Shown here: one piece after another, positions 55,401 to 60,909 of the stretch
Position numbering within the stretch: position 1 is the stretch's first letter
How the letters are laid out: each line of letters begins with the position of its first letter
Translations under genes and position numbers: made by a program
The notes under the pieces: generated by a model
Databases searched by the model: none
Seen by the model: only the letters and a program-made list of their open reading frames with translations
Told to the model about the DNA's origin: nothing
DNA from: Anaerolineales bacterium
GTDB lineage: Bacteria > Chloroflexota > Anaerolineae > Anaerolineales > Villigracilaceae
NCBI GenBank assembly: GCA_016927315.1
Contig: JAFGMV010000040.1
Coordinates: 1-64,000, forward strand
DNA: 64,000 nucleotides
Direction: 5' to 3'

Positions 55401-56937
55401 CCCGGACCACCATCTGCAGGTGAGCCTGAACGGTGTCAGCCTGGCGGGCGGGGATGTGGTCTTCGACGGGCTGAGTGAGAAACGGCTGAGGCTGGAAGTC
55501 CCGGCGGGGACTCTGTTAGAGGGGCAGAACCGGCTGCAGTTGAGGCTGCCGGGAGACAGCGGAGCGAACTTCGACCTGATCAGCCTGGACCGCTACAGCC
55601 TGAGCTACCCACGGCGCTATACGGCGCAGGCCGGGCAGCTGGCGTTCAGCGCCGCGGGAGAGAACTTCCGGGTGAGCGGGCTGCCGGATGATGAAGTGGT
55701 GGTCTACCGCCTGGATGAGGATGGCATGACCCGCCTGGACAAGATCGAGGTGGAGGCCAGCGGCGACAGCTATGCAGTTCGCTTTGCGGGCGTCCCTGAG
55801 GAGGCGGATTACCTGGTGGCTAGCGCCGGGGCGATGTATGACCCGAACTTCAAGCTGGTGATCACAGGGGCGGCGCTGGATGTACCTGCGGAATACCTGA
55901 TCTTGTCGCATGCGGACTTTATCAGCGGGTTGGGGCCGTTGGTGCAGGCCAGGCGTGCGCAGGGGCTGAGTGTGAACGTGGTGGATGTGGAAGAAGTCTA
56001 TGAGCAGTATGGCAACGGGATCTTCGACCCGCAGGCGATCAAGGCGTACATTGCCTATGCGGCGGCAGAGCTGGGGACGGAGTATGTGCTGCTGGTGGGC
56101 GGGGATACGTATGATTACCGTAACTACCTGGGGGTAGACAGCCTGAGCTTTATCCCGTCGCTGTATGCTGAGACGGGCGAGTTCGCGAAGTATTCGCCGG
56201 TGGATGGACTGTATGCGGATGTGGACGGGGACAATGTGCCAGACCTGGCGATCGGGCGGTTCCCGGTGCGGACGCAGGTTGAACTGGGGTACATGGTGAA
56301 CAAGACGCTGGCGTATGAGGGCAAGGACTATGTGCGCACGGCGGTGTTTGCGGCGGATACGCATGACGGAGCGGTCTCGTTCAAGGATATCAGCCAGGAG
56401 ATCTCATCCGGGATATCGGCCGGGTGGAGTGTGGAGCACATCTACCTGGATGATGTGGACGTGGCGGCGGCACGCGGGCAGCTGTTGGATGCGATGAATG
56501 GGGGTACAGCGCTGGTGAGCTACACGGGGCATTCGGGACCGATGGTGTGGAGCTTCAGCAGCCTGTTCAACAATGCGGATGCGGCGGGGCTGGTGAACGA
56601 TGGCAGGCCATTCGTGTCGATGCAGTGGGGCTGCTGGAACTCGTACTATGTAGACCCGGTGAATGATTACCTGGTGCAGGGGATGCTGTTGAGCGGTGAG
56701 CAGGGGGCGGCGGCGATGCTGGGTGCGGTGGCCCGGACGGATTCGGACTCGGAGCGCTTGCTGGGGGCGCGGCTGGCGCCGCACCTGACAGCGCCCGGCG
56801 TGAGTATCGGGACGGCGGTGCGGGATGCCAAGCAGGAACTGGCGCAGGGCGGCGGCGCCGGACTGGTGGATGTCCTGCTGGGCTGGTCCCTGATGGGCGA
56901 TCCCGCCCTGGTGATCGAACCCGGGCTGTACAGGTAA
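46486..56937 (+). CDS. Giant secreted SdrD-repeat protein with C-terminal C25 (gingipain-like) protease
   Basis: A 3,483-residue surface protein. ATG at 46486 has GGAGG at 46475-46479; an upstream in-frame start at 46444 lies inside a terminator and is rejected. Domains in order: signal helix (about 33-55); beta-sandwich (about 60-215); IgGFc-binding-like region (about 220-700); DUF11-like (about 709-855); three SdrD-B repeats (from about 861, 973 and 1084); a DUF11-like domain (about 1190-1490) that contains a second copy of the first beta-sandwich; eight more SdrD-B repeats (from about 1497, 1612, 1735, 1861, 1986, 2108, 2226 and 2342). Each repeat starts with GD-x-V/I-W and a D-x-D-x-D-G-like calcium loop. 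A GEVED-like domain (about 2560-2650), an FnIII-like stretch, and a C25 protease (about 3136-3483) follow, with the likely catalytic pair His3349 (YTGHSG) and Cys3383 (WGCWNS). No LPXTG or T9SS tail is seen. The last third is very GC-rich. Confidence 0.85.
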   Translation: MEFIIGFLKTHWRQGQVKHAVSRKKRRTHQKPGWPGFLLKVLVLLVVLLSQVLPLGSLTPSVLAAFLYAGDEFNTVAYNNQDGTVNWLANWTEVSDNGLPASGNVMISNGLLRLDNHDGGAVEGISRQVNLTSATRATLTFDFRTSNTLEEDGTDVFGVYVNGTSVGTISGDAQGSRAYDITGLMTSTTTILLQINAGYTAADEYIYFNNVRVTYYFDSTHTASKVLQTVQTYYIPLPEDDLIDAITTIYDVGVCGSQGIYNPAAPINTYIGISIVADNTIIYVDHWEDDFEPLINDPIQASSDIWGDNDMSNGAPPGYTTDVLSKGTIILVKNPVDPTTRQTVYDYDGGDKFASTEAIAITRLGWASGSDTLLAGAIEVLDTSVWGTSFDMPVGVNTANMNNMFQYTGVMVMAAEDNTSVSYNGTQVATLDEGETYFRNDGVNQGDTVTTSANVQVHLLTGDECANFESRYFTLYPTTLWSDSYYTPVSTDTTNYPTYVFLYNPNAGGITVQWETTSGSQTPVNVPAGGTTRAIIPNGSGAHFYTTDGSVFYAVGTIDSEADPNNQAADWGFALIPGSQLTQQALIGYGYGQDPTKTQTENGSPVWVTVDGAGGPFNVCVDYDGDAAGSLTDSNGRNYDALLTLNRLQRSIVYEPMPASGGDGDQTSMLLYVCDGSDAEIAVAWGQDPAVASAGTPGFDLGTTVPPLPNFTAVKNADLTNDLNGDDQFDVGETFEYQITIRNTGALPIPAYSIDVADIIPQYTLYVPNSTEIYSSYTDTTTPLADDSVPPASTAFPLDEGGYTIPTQLWFENYFEVRFSVKIDASLPGSTTIQNQAYVSGLDLVYDPDVEIVVEPPDENSRIGDFIWLDLNGDGLQSAGEPGIPGVTMELYDGSCILGSTCLTDVTDSDGIYGFPNLLEGVAYTVIVQTASLPAGLALTGDPDSTADGQHTVTLSSSNKPYLDADFGYQGNLSIGDFVWYDLDRDGVQDGGSEVGLDGVTVNLTWAGLDGNLLTTDDNLTFTMVTAGGGAYDFTGLPAGTYQVDLDESTLPANYRLTTTDPLTLTNLSSGTDYNDADFGAAPGATIGDYVWNDMDGAGDQDATESGIAGVRVFIDENGNDSYDPGEPNTLTNANGAYTIGGLAAGTYTVRVDAATVPAGFTATTSQELSVTVAEGENYVLADFGYQADTLSISKVSDAGGNVDPGDTINYTITVQNNSGAQQSGITITDALPAGTSYVSNSTVANGYTNTIHYARDEFSSLSYSRQDGDRNLDWAADWVENDPYGTAGPNGDYVGITGERLFLHYAYVNDERIERSVDLTSYASAVLSFDWATAGIDAGECVAVRVYDGSSWTTLTTFTGSQSDTFTADISGYMSSDTRVRFANEDSCSDNWENGEYAYFDNVQVTAATTPSAITRDNIPVGANPDLSDGVPASLVTAGDNFVLDDGQSMTVVYQVTVDDPVTVAGLTSIDNTAQVTSTQQSTPQEASTSDALPQAGLGDRVWIDANANGLQDSGESGLDGVLVTLYESDGATFVASTTTSGGGLYSFTVPAGDYVVGFSNLPAGYFMTPQDAGGDDAVDSDANITTGKTGTITLYADQTDNTIDAGVYQHATIGDFVWNDLDGDGIQDAGEGGINGVTVTLYESDGSTVITTTTTANDGSNDGAYSFTNLVPGEYVVGFSNLPAGSVFTTRDSGGDDAVDSDADRVSGKTGTITLVSGQANNTVDAGLHNPNTAVIGDYVWLDEDGDGLQDAGETGIPNVTLELRDGSCTPGSTCATTVSDENGSYLFNNLQPGSYTVAVVGGLPAGLSSNPTYDEDGTGTANTIAVTIITGEEHRTADFGYNWATTADVTNPLLGTTGAIGDRVWIDADGDGMQDAHEAGLAGVTVTLVQPGADGLFGTADDDTSTTTTTDAAGNYIFDGLAAGAYQVQVSAPSGYDQTGDPDYYNTTIPSGEEDNQTTAPIILAPGDVYVNADFGYQPSGGSNTIGNQLFVDSNADGDLDAGEPGIANVTVALLDGSGNVIAATITDENGQYGFAGLPDGTYTVWVNDTENILGGLVQNSTPDNSTDGGQPCGACSNQNTVTVSGSGNDYQDFGYVPFGHSSGNGLIGDTVFLDRDADGNYDPGEGLEGITVRLYSDSNADGNYDSGEPVLAATQTDENGQYYFGGLAAGDYVVKVDETTLPAGLTNTVDVGDSAPSEGGLTLASGGINLDQDFGYRDTSSPNTIGGTLWEDTDADGSLEGGETGRFSGVTIVLRDSSGNIVATTTTDGSGNYSFTNLPDGTYTVDVSDDGNLLNAYWHSTGSSPGSDNNSQADPYSVTVTGGQTNTTGDFGYYIDPSQVSDYVWLDRDNDGVQESNEPGIEGVKVTLTAVYPNGDSFTVSVFSDQDGLYTFKNLLNDESYNLADDAGGTPTFTISFTAPHGTTASPTGQGTSSTDSNGVSTVVNPLAQGQSDNTYDSGFYTLRLDLGDLPDTYGTLFEPGPAHVIYPDGADADSNPDTTGEDAAVWLGVNVDVETDGAPSVDADGDDAAGSDDEDGLSLGTAGDWTAGNTATATVIVNGSESGTTVYFGLWFDWDNNGSLEDFYSGSGVTGSPMEVPVSVSVPASYVADSTVYIRVRAHTAPFVSADSQGTRVNGEVEDYYIEFPAGGVPTPVTLSYFSASRQGNRVSFEWSTATETGNLGFNLYAEDEDGEKVWLNDQLIVSSVIDSLERQDYSYSAAAGGRVFYIEDVSILDERRMHGPFELGERYGDRQDENKVDWDGVTAAHAAAAPPSIKGKGNGRFGNTGLGNKNLGLGFKLEVRETGLYRVSYEEILAQAGGYLDGVPVSQITLTNRGHAVPVYISGNGRFGPGEYIEFYGEALDTLYTDTNIYELGVSKAPAAQVKEKNAKPTSGTDAVWYAETLHVNRQNAYVSYSPGDDPWYDTRMLVYGAANSWEYPIEVEGLADANGPATLELVVWGLTSWPEVDPDHHLQVSLNGVSLAGGDVVFDGLSEKRLRLEVPAGTLLEGQNRLQLRLPGDSGANFDLISLDRYSLSYPRRYTAQAGQLAFSAAGENFRVSGLPDDEVVVYRLDEDGMTRLDKIEVEASGDSYAVRFAGVPEEADYLVASAGAMYDPNFKLVITGAALDVPAEYLILSHADFISGLGPLVQARRAQGLSVNVVDVEEVYEQYGNGIFDPQAIKAYIAYAAAELGTEYVLLVGGDTYDYRNYLGVDSLSFIPSLYAETGEFAKYSPVDGLYADVDGDNVPDLAIGRFPVRTQVELGYMVNKTLAYEGKDYVRTAVFAADTHDGAVSFKDISQEISSGISAGWSVEHIYLDDVDVAAARGQLLDAMNGGTALVSYTGHSGPMVWSFSSLFNNADAAGLVNDGRPFVSMQWGCWNSYYVDPVNDYLVQGMLLSGEQGAAAMLGAVARTDSDSERLLGARLAPHLTAPGVSIGTAVRDAKQELAQGGGAGLVDVLLGWSLMGDPALVIEPGLYR

Positions 56938-57002
56938 GTGTTCCCAAAGACCTGGTGAGATCACCCGGAGAAATCATGGACAGGAAAGCTGTGAATCGAC
57001 TT

Positions 57003-57025
57003 CCGCGCCTGAAAACCAGGCGCGG
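57003..57025 (+). terminator. Candidate terminator of the giant gene
   Basis: A perfect 9-bp stem CCGCGCCTG (57003-57011) / CAGGCGCGG (57017-57025) with loop AAAAC. There is no U-run after it, so it may be a Rho-assisted end or an RNA-stabilising hairpin. Confidence 0.45.
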
Positions 57026-57036
57026 GTGCAGGGGCG

Positions 57037-57159
57037 AACTGTGACAGTTCCAGTCGAAAACAGTCACAGTTTGTGCCAAAAACAGTCACAGTTTTGATCG
57101 CGAACTGTCACAGTTTTGGCTGTAAACAGTCACAGTTTTGATCGTGAACTATGGCAGTT
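57037..57159. repeat. Six palindromic sites with exact 22-bp period
   Basis: The 13-bp near-palindrome AACTGTGACAGTT and variants (AACAGTCACAGTT twice, AACTGTCACAGTT, AACAGTCACAGTT, AACTATGGCAGTT) begin at 57037, 57059, 57081, 57103, 57125 and 57147, exactly 22 bp apart. The spacers are partly conserved (TTTGATCG-like). Two helical turns per unit would place all sites on the same face of the DNA, which suggests cooperative binding by a dimeric regulator. The period is not a multiple of three, so the array is not coding. Confidence 0.85.
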
Positions 57160-57361
57160 TTGGAAAAAACCGACTTGGTCCACCTTGTACGTGTGCGGGA
57201 ATATAAAACTGTCCGGGCAGGACAGAACATGCCGCACCCGTTGGTTTGGTCTTTTTTAGAGCACACTTTCGAAGCAGCCTGTTGGGCCGCCCTTGTGTAG
57301 TCATAGGTCCGGGTTGCCAGGGATTCGATAGCGGGTCGATATGTAACCTTACCGGCCGGCG

Positions 57362-57423
57362 CCGCTTGCCTGGGCGCCGGCGCTGATGTGACATTTGACG
57401 CCCGGGCATATGATAAAGGAATG
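57362..57423 (+). promoter_or_regulatory. Conserved stem-loop element, copy 2
   Basis: The counterpart of 46111-46172. Stem: CCTGGGCG (57369-57376) with CGCCCGGG (57399-57406), loop of 22 nt. Relative to copy 1 the T-G wobble becomes C-G and an A-T pair becomes a G-T wobble, so pairing is kept. It sits at the same distance before the riboswitch-like RNA of the lasso cluster. Confidence 0.6.
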
Positions 57424-57520
57424 TTCTTTATATAAGGTACTTTTCTTACGAAGGTGTAATAACCAATGATTTTGAAGATGCTAAAATGTGATCAATAAAG
57501 AATAGTCAAAAGTCTGGAAT

Positions 57521-57616
57521 GAACACAGATGTTTTGATCCAGGGTCTGAATTATGGTCGCTTCTCCTGGTATTAGCCGGGACAGGACTCTGGGGAGCTGG
57601 TAGCGAAACCGGCCGT
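57521..57616 (+). ncRNA. c-di-GMP-II-like riboswitch, copy 2
   Basis: Same architecture as copy 1. Helix A: CAGGGTC (57540-57546) with GACTCTG (57585-57591). Inner hairpin around TCCTGGT and GCCGGGA. Pseudoknot: TCGCT (57557-57561) with AGCGA (57602-57606). The 3' block GTAGCGAAACCGGCCG is identical to copy 1. The helices differ in sequence but keep pairing. The 5' boundary is approximate and P1 is weak here. A short AAACC (57606-57610) / GGTTT (57620-57624) hairpin and a T-rich run follow, a weaker terminator than in copy 1. It lies about 45 nt before the lasso cyclase start. Confidence 0.58.
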
Positions 57617-57661
57617 TTGGGTTTAGTTATTTTGTTTTTATCTGTTTGTTTGAGAGGCAGC

Positions 57662-59515
57662 GTGAGTGCTTTTGCCGTAATTTATGAGCGTTCGAATTCC
57701 CCGGTCGAACCGATGGCACTGGATGGCGCCATGGGACGACTTGAACATCGTGGTCCTGATGGACGCGATGATTTTTTGGATAAACGCATTTGCATGGGGC
57801 ACTGGCATTTCTGGACAACGCCTGAAGAAGAAGGTGAACAGCAGCCTGTTCAGCTTGCAGGCTTACCCTTCAGGATGGTCTTTGATGGGCGCCTGGATAA
57901 CCGTACTGAACTGCTAAACAAACTTGATGTTTCGCTTCCGCGTGGGAAAAATATGTCAGATGCCGCGCTGGTTTTGGAAGCTTACGCACATTGGGGGAAA
58001 GACTGCTTCGAACGCCTGGTTGGGGAATTTGCTTTGGTTATTCTGGATGAACAAAAGGACGAACTGGTCTGTGCCCGGGATGCCCTGGGTGACCGGACAT
58101 TATTTTACGCCGAGCGCGGTACCAGCATCGTTATTGCCTCCGAGCCATGGGCTGTTGCAGGTGGAAGTAATCAGGATATCGAATTAAACGAAAATGCGGC
58201 AGCGCATTTCTTTGCGATCAAAATCCCGGAAGATGGGCAGACCATATTCAGGGAGATATATGAACTGTTACCAGCTCATATAATGATTTGTAATTGGGCA
58301 GGAATTAAGAAAGAACGCTACTGGCAGCCTGAACCATCCAGGCAAATAAGAGGTTTGTCGGATGAAGAATTTGGGGAGGTATTCCTGGAACTCCTGGATA
58401 TCAGTGTGCGCAGCCGGATGCGTTCCCTTTACCCAATCGGTGTGCAGATGAGCGGTGGACTGGATTCGACTTCTATTGCCTGCCTGGCTGCCCGAGCGAA
58501 ATCGCCCGATCCGTTATCCACGGTCTCTTTTGTGTTTGATGAATTATCAGATTGTGATGAGAGAAATTATATTCAAGCCGTTCAGGAACAATATGGGATC
58601 AATTCAATCCAGATATTATGTGATGATGCCTGGCCCTATAAGGATTGGGAAAAAACTCCGGAAGTTAATCGAAATCATCCCGGGGGCAGTGTATATTATT
58701 CAGTTAGGGATCGTGTCTATCGGAAGGCACAAGATGAAGGTTTGCGGATTTTACTGACCGGCAGCGGTGGTGACAATCTGTACAGCGCCGGTCGGGAATG
58801 GTTAGCGGATTTCCTGCTTGAAAGAAAATTCCGGGAAGCTGCCAGCGGCTTGCTGCGTCAAATCAACGAGATCGGGTTCCTGGAAGCATTGTCAACCGGC
58901 CATCAATACCTGGCGTTACGGCGCTGGCTTGACGTAAAAATTCCTGCTTTAAATGGCTTTGTGAGTCAAAGACAATCACCGCCCTGGCTGAGTTCTACCT
59001 CGGTTGAGTATTTGGCGAAGACAAGACATACGAGAAGCCCTTTCTTTGAACGTCACGCTGTTTTATTGGGATTATGGCCGGCTTTCGGAAGTTCACGTGA
59101 AGCCTTTTATGCCGGACGCTACGGGCTGGAACTACGTCATCCTTATCGCGATCGACGCCTGGTCGAATTTGTTCTATCTCTTCCAGCGTACCAATTGTAT
59201 TATGGCGGTTATTATAAGCAAATCCTTCGAACGTCAATGCGTGGGCTCCTTCCGGAGGTCATCCGTAACCGTCCACGGCCGACGTACCTTAATTCCCTTT
59301 ATGGTCGTGGTCTGGAGCGAGAAAGTAAATTTCTTCATACCGCGCTTCAAAACCCCAACGCTGGCTGGCGTAAGTTCATAAAGAATAAATGGATTTCGAA
59401 GAACAGGGATGCGTTTATTCCAAATGCGCGTAATAAGAATAATACAGAAGTGCTTATTCCCTGGTTGTGTATATCTTATGATGCATGGTACCAGACTGTT
59501 TTTGTTTCGGAGTAA
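57662..59515 (+). CDS. Lasso peptide macrolactam synthetase (asparagine synthetase-like, C protein)
   Basis: A 617-residue asparagine-synthetase homologue. The N-terminal glutaminase-like domain begins VSAFAVIYERSNSPVEPMAL and contains RLEHRGPDGRDD. It lacks the N-terminal catalytic Cys of true glutamine amidotransferases, as usual for lasso cyclases. The synthetase domain has the ATP-PPi motif SGGLDS at residues 264-269 and LLTGSGGDNLYSAGREWLAD further on. Lasso C proteins adenylate the Asp/Glu side chain of the core and close the ring onto the N-terminal amine. GTG at 57662 is chosen because GAGAGG (57652-57657) precedes it and the protein then starts exactly where homologous domains do. 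The precursor gene follows after 15 nt. Confidence 0.88.
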   Translation: MSAFAVIYERSNSPVEPMALDGAMGRLEHRGPDGRDDFLDKRICMGHWHFWTTPEEEGEQQPVQLAGLPFRMVFDGRLDNRTELLNKLDVSLPRGKNMSDAALVLEAYAHWGKDCFERLVGEFALVILDEQKDELVCARDALGDRTLFYAERGTSIVIASEPWAVAGGSNQDIELNENAAAHFFAIKIPEDGQTIFREIYELLPAHIMICNWAGIKKERYWQPEPSRQIRGLSDEEFGEVFLELLDISVRSRMRSLYPIGVQMSGGLDSTSIACLAARAKSPDPLSTVSFVFDELSDCDERNYIQAVQEQYGINSIQILCDDAWPYKDWEKTPEVNRNHPGGSVYYSVRDRVYRKAQDEGLRILLTGSGGDNLYSAGREWLADFLLERKFREAASGLLRQINEIGFLEALSTGHQYLALRRWLDVKIPALNGFVSQRQSPPWLSSTSVEYLAKTRHTRSPFFERHAVLLGLWPAFGSSREAFYAGRYGLELRHPYRDRRLVEFVLSLPAYQLYYGGYYKQILRTSMRGLLPEVIRNRPRPTYLNSLYGRGLERESKFLHTALQNPNAGWRKFIKNKWISKNRDAFIPNARNKNNTEVLIPWLCISYDAWYQTVFVSE

Positions 59516-59530
59516 TCCTTGAGGTGTCAT

Positions 59531-59719
59531 ATGTTTGAAATGCAGGAAGAATATTCTGAGCATAAGAAGCGCCCTGAAATCGGTGAGAAGAAAAAGCTGA
59601 AGCAGTATCGTAAGCCGCGTTTGGTGATTCTGGGCGATTTACGGACACTAACCCTGGGAGGATCGCCAACAGATGTGGGCGATTTCAGCGGTAGTTGGAA
59701 TACCAGACCTTTCCCGTAA
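59531..59719 (+). CDS. Lasso peptide precursor (A)
   Basis: A 62-residue precursor. The leader (1-42) carries the RRE-binding motif Y26-x-x-P29-x-L31 (YRKPRL), G35, and Thr41 at position -2, the conserved Thr before the cleavage site in lasso precursors. The predicted core is residues 43-62, GGSPTDVGDFSGSWNTRPFP. Gly1 and Asp9 would form a nine-membered macrolactam ring, leaving an 11-residue tail with Trp14, Arg17 and Phe19 as possible steric plugs. An eight-membered ring from Gly2 is the alternative. ATG at 59531 has GAGGTG at 59521-59526. The core ends in Pro, not the Ser that lasso kinases usually phosphorylate. Confidence 0.88.
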   Translation: MFEMQEEYSEHKKRPEIGEKKKLKQYRKPRLVILGDLRTLTLGGSPTDVGDFSGSWNTRPFP

Positions 59720-59737
59720 ACAGGGAAACAGTAAATC

Positions 59738-60631
59738 ATGTTTTTTTATCGGATAGCCGGTCAGGATATGACATTTACAAATCCGGTGGATGAGTTGGAA
59801 CCGTTTGCGCTCAAAGAAGAGAAAGGAGAGGCAGACCTTCTAACAAATTTACTGCCAACCGGATCTCTGGATGCCCGTGTATTAGTTTGTCAAACGATGG
59901 GGTGGGTTGGCGGCAAACAACGGTTGGTGGAAATCTGGTCGGCAAAACCGGGTCTTTTGCTAACCGTTGAAGAGAGCAGTTATTACCTGGCTCCTGATGG
60001 AAGAAGTATCCTGGCGGTCGATTTGAATCGAAGGACAGGAAGGACTGCTGGTCAGACAGTCTCCAACCTGTATAAGGATGTTTTGCTTGGACCCGCTCTT
60101 GTACTGGCCCTGGCAATGCGTGGGGTCTGGAGTCTACACGCCAGTGCGGTCTTCTTTGAAGATAAAGGGATGTATGTGTTTTTGGGAGAGTCTGGAGCAG
60201 GTAAATCTACACTGGCGGCATTCTTGGGTGCAGGAAAAAATTCTGATTGGAAATTGGCGGCTGATGATATCCTTCCAGCGGCTATGCAAAAATCCTGTGT
60301 GTATTGCTGGCCGCATTATCCGCAGTTGAAGGCGCCCCTGGGAGGTCAGCCTGGGACAAGGCTGCCAGAGTCATTGGAGATATATAAGATATTGATGATC
60401 GTTCCGGCAAAAGCAGCAGACTCTCTTGAAGTGGAGGCTCTCCCTGCCAGACAGCGGGCTCCTGTAATCATTGGCCATACGGCCGGGACTCGTATGTTCC
60501 CGGAAACTCTGCTAGGGAAACACCTGGAATTTTGCGCACGAGTGTCAGAACAAATTCCAGTTTACCGGTTGCGCTATCCACACCGCGAAAGTGCCTTGAC
60601 CGAAGTCAGGGATGTGTTGACATGCCTGTGA
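59738..60631 (+). CDS. HprK-related kinase of the lasso cluster (K)
   Basis: A 297-residue protein of the HPr kinase-like group found in lasso and related RiPP clusters. The conserved WSLHASAV lies at about residues 131-138 and the P-loop GESGAGKST at 150-158; LAADDILPAA is probably the metal/phosphate region. Kinases of this type in the paeninodin and pseudomycoidin clusters phosphorylate the C-terminal Ser of the precursor. The precursor here ends in Pro, so the target must be another residue (Ser3, Thr5, Ser11, Ser13 or Thr16 of the core) or another molecule. It starts 18 nt after the precursor and overlaps the next gene. Confidence 0.8.
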   Translation: MFFYRIAGQDMTFTNPVDELEPFALKEEKGEADLLTNLLPTGSLDARVLVCQTMGWVGGKQRLVEIWSAKPGLLLTVEESSYYLAPDGRSILAVDLNRRTGRTAGQTVSNLYKDVLLGPALVLALAMRGVWSLHASAVFFEDKGMYVFLGESGAGKSTLAAFLGAGKNSDWKLAADDILPAAMQKSCVYCWPHYPQLKAPLGGQPGTRLPESLEIYKILMIVPAKAADSLEVEALPARQRAPVIIGHTAGTRMFPETLLGKHLEFCARVSEQIPVYRLRYPHRESALTEVRDVLTCL

Positions 60632-60909
60632 CAACATTAAATACAAGGATAAGCATTCCGGGACATGTCATGTGCACCTTTGTCGACCAGGATGTGGTTT
60701 TGCTGAATACACACTCCAATAAATACTTTGCACTGGATGAAGTCGGCGCTCAATTCTGGGATTTATTGAGAGATGGAAAACAGGTAAACCATGCATATAA
60801 GGAACTACTGAAAGAATATGAGGTTGCATCTGACCAGCTTGAAAAGGATATTCTGGAGTTATTGGATGCTCTGATGGAGAACGGTCTTGTTGAAATTACC
60901 TCTGGGTAA
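60622..60909 (+). CDS. PqqD-like RiPP recognition protein (B1)
   Basis: A protein of about 95 residues of the PqqD/RRE type. VDQDVVLLNTHSNKYFALDE forms the three-stranded sheet, and AQFWDLLRDGKQVNHAYKEL starts the helical part that binds the leader. In lasso pathways B1 recognises the Y-x-x-P-x-L leader motif and delivers the precursor to the B2 protease. Here that motif is present in the precursor 1 kb upstream. ATG at 60622 overlaps the kinase stop, so the two are coupled. A longer frame starting at 60532 is inside the kinase gene and is rejected. Confidence 0.87.
   Translation: MPVTTLNTRISIPGHVMCTFVDQDVVLLNTHSNKYFALDEVGAQFWDLLRDGKQVNHAYKELLKEYEVASDQLEKDILELLDALMENGLVEITSG

Larger units (their letters stand above)
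56938..57361. other. Intergenic region with hairpin and 22-bp array
   Basis: No gene is seen. After a perfect hairpin at 57003-57025 comes the six-unit repeat array (57037-57159). The remaining stretch to the conserved stem-loop has no clear signal. Confidence 0.6.

Noticed and set aside
53647-55413. 588-codon minus-strand frame inside the giant gene, with others at 52207-53394 and 55516-56364
   Set aside because: Shadow frames produced by strong codon bias in GC-rich DNA. The translations are rich in His, Arg and Pro with no motif, while the + strand encodes clear domains.
57037-57159. CRISPR array
   Set aside because: The units are 13-bp sites with 9-bp spacers at a fixed 22-bp period and similar spacers. 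No unique spacers of 30 bp or more and no cas genes are present.
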